Assembly: GCF_032056465.1 (NCBI RefSeq)
Contig: NZ_DAMBCL010000010.1
DNA length: 64,000 nt
Source of the DNA: Mobilicoccus sp032056465
Lineage (GTDB): Bacteria > Actinomycetota > Actinomycetes > Actinomycetales > Dermatophilaceae
Strand: one strand, 5' to 3'
This document shows, piece by piece, positions 43,176 to 55,793 of the stretch. The notes beneath the pieces were generated by a model, which made no database searches, was not told the origin of the DNA, and saw only the letters and a list, made by a program, of their open reading frames with translations. Each line of letters begins with the position of its first letter. Position 1 is the stretch's first letter. Made by a program: the position numbers and the translations under genes.

Positions 43176-43181
43176 AGCCTA
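43176..43181 (-). promoter_or_regulatory. -10 element of the cobB riboswitch transcript
   Basis: TAGGCT on the minus strand within GCTGATAGGCTCA; the cobN leader has the closely similar GCTGTTAGCCTCG. Between here and the BrkB stop at 43342 I see no gene. Confidence 0.5.
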
Positions 43182-43341
43182 TCAGCGCGACGCGCCCCGG
43201 CGAGCGTGCTCCGGGCAGGGGTGACCTCCGTCCCGTGTCCCCGCAGGTCCGACCCACCCGCCCCCGCGCGCACGAGGCGCGGCTGCGCTCGGGCCCGGCG
43301 CCGGCCGGGTCGCGCCCGTTCGACCGGCTACCGACGACCGG

Positions 43342-44844
43342 CTACCGGCCTCCCCCGGTCTCGGCCTCGGTGGCGTCGTCGACCGTGCCGACCTTCCCCC
43401 CGGCACCGCTTCCAGGGTTCACGCCGAGCTTGGCGTCCGCCCTGTGCGCGTGCGCACTCACCCCGCGCGAACCCCCGGCACGGCGGTGCTCGGTGGCGCC
43501 CGCGCCCGCAGCGGCGTGGTGCGCGTCGTCGGGGCTCGAGGCGTGAGGACCGGCGGCGGTGGAGCTCGGGGTACCGGACGTCGAGGCGCCCGCCACGGCA
43601 CCGTGCGGGGTGCCGTCGTCGGCCGGCGGATGCGCCGACGCGCCGGCCTTCTCGGCGCCGGGGTCGGCGCCGCCGCGGGTGACCTCGGCGACGGTGCCGG
43701 AGACGGGTTTACGGACGAGATCGGCGAGCGCGTCGAAGTGGACATCCACGGACGAGGGCAGCGCCCGACGCCAGCCGTTGCCGAGGCGCAGGATGCGTGT
43801 GACCGCGCCGTCGGCTTGCGCCTTCGCCGTGCGCCTCTTCATCTCCTCCTTGCGGTAGGCGCTCGCGTACTGACCGTCGTAGTCGAAGGTCACCTCGACG
43901 TTCTGGAATCCCTTGAGGCTCTGGGCCCTGACGAGGCGGGCGTAGGCGGCCCGGTCGGCGACGGTGAGGTCGACGCGGTCGGTCATCGGGGTGAGCAGCG
44001 AGCGCGGGTAGAGATGGCGGGCGTAGACGATGTTCGTCTCGAGACACAGGACGAGCGAGATCGCCCCGATGTAGAGCCACGCGATGAGACCGAGGACGAT
44101 CGCGAACACCCCGTTCGTGGCGGAGGCCCGCGCGACGACGGAGGTGACGAACGCACTCCCACCCGTCTGCAGGGCCTGCCAGGCGAATGCCGCGAGGATC
44201 GCGCCGGGGAGCAGCTCGGAGACCTCCGGCGGCTCCGCGGTGCCGAGTCGGCAGATCACGACGAACGCGATCGCCGAGAGCACGAACGACCCCAGCACCA
44301 GCACGATCGCCGACGTGTCGGTCGCCCACGGCAGGCTCGAGTCGAGGAAGGCACCCACCTGGGAGATGAACGTGGTCGCGACGACGAAGACCCCCAGCAC
44401 CGCGAGGAGTGCCAGGCTGCGCAGCCGGCTCGTCACCGGGTTCGGTCGGTCGTGCCGACGCACGCCCCAGGTGACGTTCATCGCGTTCTGGATGGCCTGC
44501 GCCACCCCCAGCGAACCGAACACCGCCGTGCCGATCGCGATCGCGACGGCGGTTCCGCTGCCCCGGAGTTCGTGGGTCTCGATCTGCTGGCCGATGACCG
44601 GGATCTGCCGAGCCGCGGATTCGAGGATCTGCGTCCGCAGGTGAGGGTCGTTCTCGAGGGCGAAGCCGAGGATCGTGGAGAAGAGGAGGAACAGGGGGAA
44701 CAACGAGAGGAACGCGTAGAAGGCGATGAGGGCCGACAGGTAGAACCCCTGGTCGTCGAAGAACTTGTAGACGACGGCGAGGGGCCCACCGAGGATCGGA
44801 TGGCGGCGTTGCCGCGTATCCAACCAGTGCACGAACCCGCTCAT
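43342..44844 (-). CDS. YihY/BrkB-family membrane protein with long cytosolic tail
   Basis: 500 residues. The first 290 form the six-helix YihY/virulence-factor BrkB domain (once called ribonuclease BN): FYLSALIAFYAFLSLFPL, GVAQAIQNAMNVTWGVRR, ATNGVFAIVLGLIAWLYIGA. The remaining 200 residues are soluble, first a basic helical stretch (YRKEEMKRRTAKAQADG), then a disordered Gly/Ser/His-rich tail. Transport or envelope roles have been proposed for the family; none is established. Lies between riboswitch and cobO but is on its own promoter; a link to cobalamin is not implied. Confidence 0.88.
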   Translation of the reverse strand: MSGFVHWLDTRQRRHPILGGPLAVVYKFFDDQGFYLSALIAFYAFLSLFPLFLLFSTILGFALENDPHLRTQILESAARQIPVIGQQIETHELRGSGTAVAIAIGTAVFGSLGVAQAIQNAMNVTWGVRRHDRPNPVTSRLRSLALLAVLGVFVVATTFISQVGAFLDSSLPWATDTSAIVLVLGSFVLSAIAFVVICRLGTAEPPEVSELLPGAILAAFAWQALQTGGSAFVTSVVARASATNGVFAIVLGLIAWLYIGAISLVLCLETNIVYARHLYPRSLLTPMTDRVDLTVADRAAYARLVRAQSLKGFQNVEVTFDYDGQYASAYRKEEMKRRTAKAQADGAVTRILRLGNGWRRALPSSVDVHFDALADLVRKPVSGTVAEVTRGGADPGAEKAGASAHPPADDGTPHGAVAGASTSGTPSSTAAGPHASSPDDAHHAAAGAGATEHRRAGGSRGVSAHAHRADAKLGVNPGSGAGGKVGTVDDATEAETGGGR

Positions 44845-44986
44845 CCCAGCCCAGACTCCTTCCGCGCACGATCATCCCACGCAGGCGGCCTGTCCAGCTC
44901 GAGCCCTCGCCCTGGCATGGCGTGGGAGTCCCGCGGCGCCGGTGGCCCCGGACGACGTCGGCGGCGACACCGCTGTCGGCTCGGAC

Positions 44987-45610
44987 TCACCACTCGATGC
45001 CGCGTTGCCCCTTCTGGCCGGCGTCCATGGGGTGCTTGATCTTCGTCATCTCGGTGACGAGGTCGGCGACCTCGAGCAGCCGCGGGTCGGCGTCGCGGCC
45101 GGTGATGACGACGTGCTGCCTGCCCGGCCGGTTGCGCAGCGTCTCGACGACGTCATCGACGTCGACCCACCCCCATTTGATGGGGTAGGCGAACTCGTCG
45201 AGGACATAGAGGTCGTGACGCTCCTGCGCGAGGCGGCGCTTGATCTCCTCCCAGCCCTCGCGCGCGTCGGCGGCGTGACGGGCCTCGGCGTCGTCGCCCT
45301 CGCTGCTGCGGCTCCAGCTCCACCCCGAGCCCATCTTGTGCCACTCGACCGGGCCGCCCTCGCCCGTCTCCTCGTGCAGCCGCCCCAGGCGGGTGAGCAC
45401 GCTCTCCTCCCCCACCTTCCACTTCGCCGACTTGACGAACTGGAACACACCGATGTCCCACCCCTGGTTCCAGCCCCGGAGGGCGAGGCCGAAGGCGGCG
45501 GTGGACTTGCCCTTGCCGACCCCCGTGTGGACGGCGAGGATCGCGCGGTTGCGGCGCTGACGCGTGGTGAGTCCGTCGTCGGGAACGACGGCCGGCTGAG
45601 CCTGGGGCAT
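44987..45610 (-). CDS. cobO: corrinoid adenosyltransferase, CobO type
   Basis: 207 residues. VHTGVGKGKSTAAFGLALRG is the modified P-loop of the CobA/CobO family, FVKSAKWKVGEE and WHKMGSGWSW follow, and VLDEFAYPIKWGWVD and VVITGRDADPRLLEVADLVTEM close the fold (the latter over two strands). Transfers the adenosyl group from ATP to cob(I)yrinate diamide. AGGAG lies five bases before ATG 45610. Monocistronic. Confidence 0.95.
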   Translation of the reverse strand: MPQAQPAVVPDDGLTTRQRRNRAILAVHTGVGKGKSTAAFGLALRGWNQGWDIGVFQFVKSAKWKVGEESVLTRLGRLHEETGEGGPVEWHKMGSGWSWSRSSEGDDAEARHAADAREGWEEIKRRLAQERHDLYVLDEFAYPIKWGWVDVDDVVETLRNRPGRQHVVITGRDADPRLLEVADLVTEMTKIKHPMDAGQKGQRGIEW

Positions 45611-45738
45611 GGCAACTCCTGTGGTTCGGGGCGTCGGGTCGCGGGTGGACCTCGGTCCGCCCGACCGTATCGCCCTCCACCGACGACCGGTGGACCGGAC
45701 ACATCACCTCCGGCGGCGAGGAAGCCGGCCGCCGGCCA

Positions 45739-46641
45739 TCACCCACCGGAGGCACCGAGCCCGACGAGCACGGCCTCGGCGATCCGTCGGTGACCGGCCG
45801 CGGAGGGATGATCGCCGTCGGCGAGCAGGAGGGGCGCGCCGCCCGCCGCGACCTGTGAGAACGGTTCGACGAGGTCGACCCATGTCGCGCCCGTCGGGCT
45901 CACCACGGCGTGGAGCGCGTCGTCGAACGCCTGCGTCACCGCACGGTTGTACCGGGTCGTGCCCGCGCTCACGGAATCCCCGTCGGTGAAGACGTTCCAG
46001 TAGTCGGTGACGACGATCCGGGCGTCCGGGTTGAGACCGCGGATACGATCGACGATCCCGCCCACGCCGCCGGCGGCGCTGCGGGCGCGTGGCCCGAAGC
46101 AGGACTCCGCACACGCGGGCGTGTCGTTCTCCCTGCCCGCGAGGTCGAGGAGGTCGTTCGCTCCCGTCGTGACGAGCACGAGATCCGCCCGGCGGACGTC
46201 GGTGCGCACGTCGTCGTCCGCCTCGAGCTGCTGCCGGAGGAACCGCACCGTCGAGCCGTCGACGCCGTCCTCGGTCACGGCGACGCGGTGCCCGAGACGC
46301 GAGGACAGCCGGGCCGCGACGAGGTCGCCGAACGGCGTGCAGTCGCAGGTGGACCCGGTCGTCACGGAGTCCCCCAGCACGACGACGGACCGGATGCGCG
46401 ACACATCCGTCGGCAGCGTGGAGGTCCCGGTCACGCCGTCGACCGAGCGTCGGCCCGCCGCTGCCGCTTCGACGGCGCGACGGGCCATCCCGAGGGCGTG
46501 GGAAGCGGTGGCGGGGTGATGCCCGAGCACGAGTCCGGCTGCGACCATGCCGCCGAGCAGCACGGCAAGGGCACTCGTGACGAGGATCCCGGGACGTCGT
46601 CCCACACCGCCACGACGGCGTTCTCGGTGGTTCACGGGCAC
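45739..46641 (-). CDS. secreted or membrane-anchored SGNH/GDSL hydrolase
   Basis: About 300 residues. A basic N-terminus and a hydrophobic helix (ILVTSALAVLLGGMVAAG) form an uncleaved anchor or signal. The catalytic blocks are VVLGDSVTTG (Ser), TTGANDLLDL (Asn) and DGDHPSAAGHRRIAE (Asp and His). Two Cys pairs (TCDCTP, CAESCFG) suggest extracellular disulfides. Such enzymes cleave lipids or cell-wall esters; substrate unknown. The start is uncertain: GTG 46641 has GGAGG four bases upstream; GTG 46635 is an alternative. Confidence 0.82.
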   Translation of the reverse strand: MPVNHRERRRGGVGRRPGILVTSALAVLLGGMVAAGLVLGHHPATASHALGMARRAVEAAAAGRRSVDGVTGTSTLPTDVSRIRSVVVLGDSVTTGSTCDCTPFGDLVAARLSSRLGHRVAVTEDGVDGSTVRFLRQQLEADDDVRTDVRRADLVLVTTGANDLLDLAGRENDTPACAESCFGPRARSAAGGVGGIVDRIRGLNPDARIVVTDYWNVFTDGDSVSAGTTRYNRAVTQAFDDALHAVVSPTGATWVDLVEPFSQVAAGGAPLLLADGDHPSAAGHRRIAEAVLVGLGASGG

Positions 46642-46843
46642 GGGACCTCCGACCCTCGATCGCGGCGACTCCCCCGAAGCACGAGGGTAGACGCCCCGGA
46701 CGCCGTACGCCACGAGCGCCGCACACGACGAGCACTGCGCCTGAGACCTCTTCGTCCCGACATCGACGCACGACCCCGACGAGGCAGACGGCGAGACCTC
46801 CCGGTCGGCGGCGCCACGGCGATGGCGTACGGGTCACCGCGAC

Positions 46844-46873
46844 GACCTCGACGCCCTCACCGGCGTCGAGGTC
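46844..46873 (-). terminator. hairpin after the NPCBM-like protein gene
   Basis: Perfect 12-bp stem GACCTCGACGCC / GGCGTCGAGGTC with a 6-nt loop, about 73 nt past the stop. Confidence 0.7.
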
Positions 46874-46946
46874 ATGGCGGCGCCGCCTCGTGGGCGGGCC
46901 GGCGAGCGTCCATCCGCCTCACCCGCCGGCCCGAGCCGTCGGGGGT

Positions 46947-47756
46947 CTATTCGAACGGGTTCCGAGAACAGAGGATCTGCGGGCGCCCGAACACCGGCCG
47001 GACGTACGTTTCCGTGCGGTAGGTGACGAAGGTCAGGCGAAGCGCGCCGCTGATGTCGACGCTCATCGCCTTCGACGCCCCGAAACGGACGGGCTCGTCG
47101 ATGACGATGGCGTCATCGGCCCATACCTCGACACGGCCGACCGCGGCGGAGGAGTCGTCATCACGGACGCCCACGGTCGTCCGCAACGTGGTGCACACCC
47201 GGTTGACATTCCACGTTGCGGATGAGCCTCGCGACCCGCCATAGTTTTGGGCGATCGACAGCGGGTACACGCGCCCGTTGACGGGGACGGCGCCGCCGTA
47301 CCTAACGTTGTCCCTGAGGGTGGGTTCGGTCGCCGCGACGTCGAACCAGGCGAAGACCGCCGTGCGGACACCAGAGCTCGTCGCAGGAGTCGGACCGGTG
47401 GCGACGGCACGCAGGGTGACGGATCCGGCCTTGGTGAGTCGGACACTCGCCGAATAGGTGCCGTTGCGGGACACCCCCACGCTCGGGCGCACGGCGACCC
47501 ACTTCCGCCCCTGAAGAGCCTGGATCGTCACCCGGGTCCTGAGCGGCGCTCTGCCACTGACGGTGAACGGCTTCCCGGCCTCGACCCGGCGGGGCACGCT
47601 CAGCGTGGCCCGTCCCGTGCGGGGAGGGGCGAACGCCGTGGCGTCCACCGTGGTGGTCGAGGGACCGGGCGCCGCGGACGCGGCGGGGATCGGGACGAGG
47701 ACGGCGCCGAGGGCGAGGGCGGTGGGCACGGCGAGTGACAGAAGTCGAGGTGACAT
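46947..47756 (-). CDS. secreted protein with Ig-like and NPCBM-like domains
   Basis: 269 residues. A cleavable signal peptide (VPTALALGAVLVPIPAASA), an Ig-like beta domain (about 50-125, RVEAGKPFTVSGRAPLRT), then a C-terminal beta domain with RVCTTLRTTVGVRDDD, VEVWADDAIVI and MSVDISGALRLTF, the strand pattern of NPCBM-type carbohydrate-binding modules. No catalytic part is present. GGAGAAGG precedes ATG 47756. The coding sequence has more A/T-ending codons than its neighbours (for instance around 47240 and 47300), a mild sign of later acquisition. Confidence 0.75.
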   Translation of the reverse strand: MSPRLLSLAVPTALALGAVLVPIPAASAAPGPSTTTVDATAFAPPRTGRATLSVPRRVEAGKPFTVSGRAPLRTRVTIQALQGRKWVAVRPSVGVSRNGTYSASVRLTKAGSVTLRAVATGPTPATSSGVRTAVFAWFDVAATEPTLRDNVRYGGAVPVNGRVYPLSIAQNYGGSRGSSATWNVNRVCTTLRTTVGVRDDDSSAAVGRVEVWADDAIVIDEPVRFGASKAMSVDISGALRLTFVTYRTETYVRPVFGRPQILCSRNPFE

Positions 47757-48082
47757 GACCTTCTCCTGGGAGGGGGAGCAGACACCTGCATCGTGCTCCT
47801 GCCCCGACGGGCGGCCACCGGCCTGCGTGTGGTCCGTCCGGGGGACACCGGTCGGGTGGGGGGCGGGCCGAGGGACGGGTGGGGCACGCCTGCCTCGTGC
47901 CGGTGTCCTCGTGGCTCCACCCGTACTCGGTCACCTGGACCCTGTGTCTCGCCCCGGCCACCCCGACCCCTGTCACCCTGGGCGTCCCCCGGCTCGCTCA
48001 CCGTGGCCACGCACGCTAGTGCTGCTCGCTCCGTCCCGAGGCACACGTCACCCGTGCACGTCACCCACGCCCCTCACGGGGT
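47757..48082. other. 326-bp gap without recognised gene
   Basis: Upstream region of the secreted-protein gene and downstream of mmuM. No supported reading frame, hairpin or repeat was found. Confidence 0.4.
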
Positions 48083-49015
48083 TCACACCCGCGCGGCCAC
48101 GCGCACGAGCTCGGCGATCTGCTCCGGGCCGACACGGCAGCATCCGCCGACGAGGCGGACGCCGGCCTGGATCCAGCTCGGCGCGAGGTCGCCGAGGGAT
48201 GCGGCCGTGCCCGTCCAGGATCGGGCGGCGGCGTCCCACCCCTCTCCGGAGTTGGGGTAGGCGACGACGGGCAGTCCGGTGACCTCTCGAGCGGTCCGCG
48301 CGGCGGGCAGCACGTCGCCCGGGGCGCAACAGTTGACCCCGACGGCGATGACCTCGGGGGCGTCGGCCGCCACCGCGAACGCCTCCGGCCACGGCTGCCC
48401 GGCTCTGGTGCGCCCGTCCTCGACGGTGTAGCTCAGCCACGCGGGCACCCCGCCACCGCGGACGAGGTCGAGGATCGCCTGCGCCTCGTCGGCGTCGGGG
48501 ATCGTCTCGACCGCGAGGACGTCGGCCCCGCTGCCGGCGAGCACCTCGACCCGCCGGGCATGCCAGTCGCGCAACCGCCCCACGCTCAGTCCGTACCGGC
48601 CGCGGTACTCCGACCCGTCGGCCAGACTCGCCCCGTAGGGCCCGACCGAGGCGGCGACGGCGGCCCGCCCTCCACGGCGTGGTCCGCCCCCGCCCTCGGC
48701 CTCGTACCGGTCGCGGGCCTCACGAGCGAGCTCCACCGACCGCAGGAGCAGACGCGTCGCCTGGTCCGCCTCGATCCCGGCGGCGGCGAACCCCGTGTAG
48801 GAGGCCTGGTAGCTCGCCGTCGTGACGACGCGCGCGCCCGCCCGCAGGAACGCCAGGTGGGCCTCGACGATCGCGCCCGGGTCGTCGCGAAGCAGCCGCG
48901 CCGACCACAGGGCATCCGTGAGGTCGTGGCCCATCGCCTCGAGCTGCGTCGCGAGGCCGCCGTCGGTGACCCACACCGTGTCGGGAGCCAGGAGGTCGAG
49001 CGTCGGCGTCGTCAT
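48083..49015 (-). CDS. mmuM: homocysteine S-methyltransferase
   Basis: 310 residues of the S-methylmethionine/betaine-type family. VTDGGLATQLEAMGHDL at the N-terminus, VGVNCCAP and LVGGCCRVGPEQI supply the zinc-binding Cys residues, and the barrel is complete, without cobalamin-binding domains. It makes methionine from homocysteine and a methyl donor such as S-methylmethionine, a cobalamin-independent route. ATG 49015 follows TACGGT by 7 nt. Confidence 0.92.
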   Translation of the reverse strand: MTTPTLDLLAPDTVWVTDGGLATQLEAMGHDLTDALWSARLLRDDPGAIVEAHLAFLRAGARVVTTASYQASYTGFAAAGIEADQATRLLLRSVELAREARDRYEAEGGGGPRRGGRAAVAASVGPYGASLADGSEYRGRYGLSVGRLRDWHARRVEVLAGSGADVLAVETIPDADEAQAILDLVRGGGVPAWLSYTVEDGRTRAGQPWPEAFAVAADAPEVIAVGVNCCAPGDVLPAARTAREVTGLPVVAYPNSGEGWDAAARSWTGTAASLGDLAPSWIQAGVRLVGGCCRVGPEQIAELVRVAARV

Positions 49016-49022
49016 GTCGGTG

Positions 49023-49028
49023 ACCGTA
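49023..49028 (-). promoter_or_regulatory. -10 element of mmuM (leaderless)
   Basis: TACGGT on the minus strand, 7 nt before ATG 49015. Confidence 0.5.
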
Positions 49029-49164
49029 CCGGCCGCCGCCGACGCACCGGGCGGGACCGGGTGCCCGGCGGCTCGGGCCGCTGCGCGTCTCCGCGTCCTC
49101 TCCGCTGCTCCGCGTGTCCTCCCCGCGTGCTCCCCACGTCCTCCCGGACCCGCGGGAGCCCCTC

Positions 49165-51407
49165 TCAGGCGGTGCGGGCGGGGGCGAAGGAGGTCGCGAG
49201 CTCGGGCAGATCGACGTACTCGGCGCGCAGGTGGGCGGCGAGGTCGCGGGCCAACCCGAGCCGGAAGCCCGCCCGGGAGGACTCACAGTCGACGACGACA
49301 CACCCGAACGCGCCGGTGCGGGCGGCGTCCTGCGCGAGGCCGTCGGCGACACGATGCGCCCGCGACAGGGCCTGCCGGCCCCCGGCGCTCGCACGTCCGT
49401 CGGTGAGGACGACGAGCAGCGCGCGTCGGTGAGGATCACGGACCCGCTCGCGGCGCACGACCTCGTACGCGGTCGTGAGGCCCTCGGCCAGAGGGGTCCG
49501 ACCACCGGTCGGGACGTCGGCGAGGAGTCGTTCCGCGAGGTCGACGCTGCTCGTCGGGGGCAGGACGACGGTGGCCCGGTGCCGGTTGAATGTGACGACG
49601 GCGACCTTGTCGCGCCGCTGATAGGCGTCGAGGAGCAACGAGACGCAGGCCGTCTTCACCTGACGGATGCGCTCGGCCGCGCCCATCGAGCCCGAGGTGT
49701 CGACGGCGAACACGACGAGGTTCCCCTCCTTGCCCCGCCGCACGCTGCGGCGCAGGTCGGTGGGGCGCACCTCGACCGCAGGGACGTCGGCTGCGCGTCG
49801 GGGCCGCAGCTCTCCGGCTGTCCCCGCCACTCCCCCGGTACGGGCCCCCACCTCGGCGGACGAGCCGTCGACACCGTCGTCCAGGGGCGGTGTGCCGTGC
49901 GCCGGCGGTGTTGCGTGCAGGGGCGGTGTGGCCGACTGCGACGCGTCACCGAGATGCCGGGTGACCGCGGCGAGGACGGTGGCCGTGGGGGCGATGCCCC
50001 GTCCACGCGGATCCTCCGGGTGAACGGCACGCACGTGCCGACCCGTCGCGACGTCGGCCGACGAGCGACGTCCCGCGACACCCGAGCCCGCGTGCGGGAG
50101 CGCGAACAGACGCGTCCGGTACGGGTTCCCGGGGCGTGTCCCCCGGGTCCCACCCGTGCCGGCCGACGACGGGGGACGTCTGTCCTCCGTCGGCGGCTCG
50201 GCGTCGGGCAGATCGTCGGGGAGCGCGTCGGACTCCGGGCGGGTCTCCGGCGCGGGGCCGTCTCCGGGAGGTCCGGAGGAGTCCTCCGGCGCGCCACCGC
50301 CGTCCGGACCGCCGGGCCCGTCGGGGTCGTCCGGATCGGTGGGGTCATCCGGGTCGGCGGGGTCGGTGGGGTCCTCCGGCGGCGGGGGCGGCGGCTCCTC
50401 CCCCAGGGTCTGGTCGAGGATGTCCTCGAGGTCGTCGCCGCTCTGGTCGTCGAAAGGCGAGCGCCGGCGACGATGCGGCAGCGCGAGGCGGGCCGCGACG
50501 CGGACGTCCTCCGCGCTCACGTGGGTGCGCCCACTCCACGCGGCATGCGCGCAGGCCGCTCGGGCGGTGACGAGGTCGCCGCGCATCCCGTCGACGTCGA
50601 ACTCGGCACAGATCGTCGAGATCAGCCGCACGACGTCGTCGGTGAGGTCGACGTGGGGCAGGAACTCCTCGGCCCGAGCGATCCGCTCACCCAGCTCGTG
50701 CTGCTCCTCCCGGTACCGCGCCGCGAACGCGGCCGGGTCGGCCTCGAACGCGAGCCTGCGTCGGACGACCTCGACGCGGGTCTCCACGTCGCGGCTCGCG
50801 GCGACGTCGACGGCGAGACCGAAGCGGTCGAGCAGCTGCGGGCGCAGCTCTCCCTCCTCGGGATTCATCGTGCCGACGAGCACGAACCGTGCCGCATGCG
50901 TCACCGACACGCCCTCGCGCTCGACGCGCGCGCGTCCCATCGCAGCGGAGTCGAGCAGGGTGTCGACGAGGTGATCGGGGAGGAGGTTGACCTCGTCGAC
51001 GTAGAGGATGCCCCGGTTGGCCTGCGCGAGCAGCCCCGGATCGAACTCGACCTGGCTGCTGGACAACAGCTCTCGCAGGTGGAGCGACCCGACGACCCGG
51101 TCCTCGCTCGCCCCCACCGGCAGCTCCACGAGCCGCACGGGACGGCCGTGGGAGGTCGAGCGGTGGCGGGTCGCGTCGGGGCAGTCGGGGTCGGGAGCGA
51201 GCGGGTCGCAGGCGAACCGGCAACCGTCGACGACGTCGATCGGGGGGAGGACGTCGGCGAGGGCCCGCACCATCGTCGACTTCGCCGTGCCCTTCTCCCC
51301 GCGCACGAGGACCCCACCGATGCCCGGCGCGACGGCGGACAGGCACAGGGCGAGCCCCATGTCGTCCATCCCGACGACGGCGGCGAACGGGAACGTGGCC
51401 TCGGCAC

Positions 51408-51411
<4 letters not shown>
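49165..51411 (-). CDS. ChlI-ChlD type chelatase subunit (AAA+ plus VWA), probable partner of CobN
   Basis: 748 residues. AAA+ half: VLVRGEKGTAKSTMVRALA (Walker A), GILYVDEVNLLPDHLVD (Walker B), LVGTMNPEEGELRPQLLDRF (sensor). A Pro/Asp-rich linker follows (about 345-560), then a VWA domain with the MIDAS motif FAVDTSGSMGAAER. Magnesium chelatases have these parts as BchI/BchD; in actinobacteria without chlorophyll this fused form sits with cobN and is thought to provide the ATPase for cobalt insertion. Its ATG overlaps the cobN stop by 4 nt, supporting one complex. Confidence 0.92.
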
Positions 51412-55400
<3,989 letters not shown>

Positions 55401-55424
55401 CGTGGCCTCTCTCGGGGTCCGCGC

Positions 55425-55550
55425 CCCGGGGACGGAGGACGGGCGGCCGGAGTTCCTGACTCCCCCACGACCACCGACGACATCGGCGACCGGGGGTCAC
55501 AGTGGCGGGACCGTGCCGGGTTCTCACCGGCTTCCTCCGCTGTGCCGTCC
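55425..55550 (-). promoter_or_regulatory. cobalamin riboswitch controlling cobN and the chelatase
   Basis: Minus-strand leader with GGAGGAAGCCGGTGAGAA, GGTCCCGCCACTGTGA and GAGTCAGGAACTCCGG in the canonical order. It ends in GGGGCGCGGACCCC followed at once by GAGAGAGG and the cobN ATG, almost the same end as the cobB leader. A -10 element TAGCCT lies at 55586-55591. Confidence 0.92.
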
Positions 55551-55585
55551 GTCGGGTTGAAGGCCCGTCATCGGGCCCGCCGACG

Positions 55586-55591
55586 AGGCTA
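55586..55591 (-). promoter_or_regulatory. -10 element of the cobN riboswitch transcript
   Basis: TAGCCT on the minus strand in GCTGTTAGCCTCG, resembling the promoter of the cobB leader. Confidence 0.5.
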
Positions 55592-55670
55592 ACAGCGACG
55601 CCCGACAACCCCCTCCCCTCCATCTCGGCGGGGGCACCCGCACAGCCATCTCTCACCCGCCCGGAGCCCC

Positions 55671-55744
55671 ACCTCACACCGGAGGCGAGCTGTCCGACCG
55701 GTAGCCATGTCCTCCGGTCTCAGATCTCGCCTCCGGTGAGAGGT
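55671..55744 (-). terminator. 19-bp inverted repeat after arsA
   Basis: 55671-55689 and 55726-55744 are reverse complements with one mismatch, 36-nt loop, 49 nt past the arsA stop. A third copy of the ACCGGAGG core lies in the loop in reverse orientation (55712-55719). Most likely an ars transcript end; an operator is possible. Confidence 0.55.
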
Positions 55745-55793
55745 GTCGTGGCGGCGGTGTCCCGCGTGTGCGTCGCGCCAGGCGACTCCTCGG

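Noticed and set aside
43444..45039. 531-codon plus-strand frame opposite the YihY/BrkB gene
   Set aside because: Same artefact; Arg/Gly/Asp-rich composition, no ribosome site, and the minus strand encodes convincing membrane helices.
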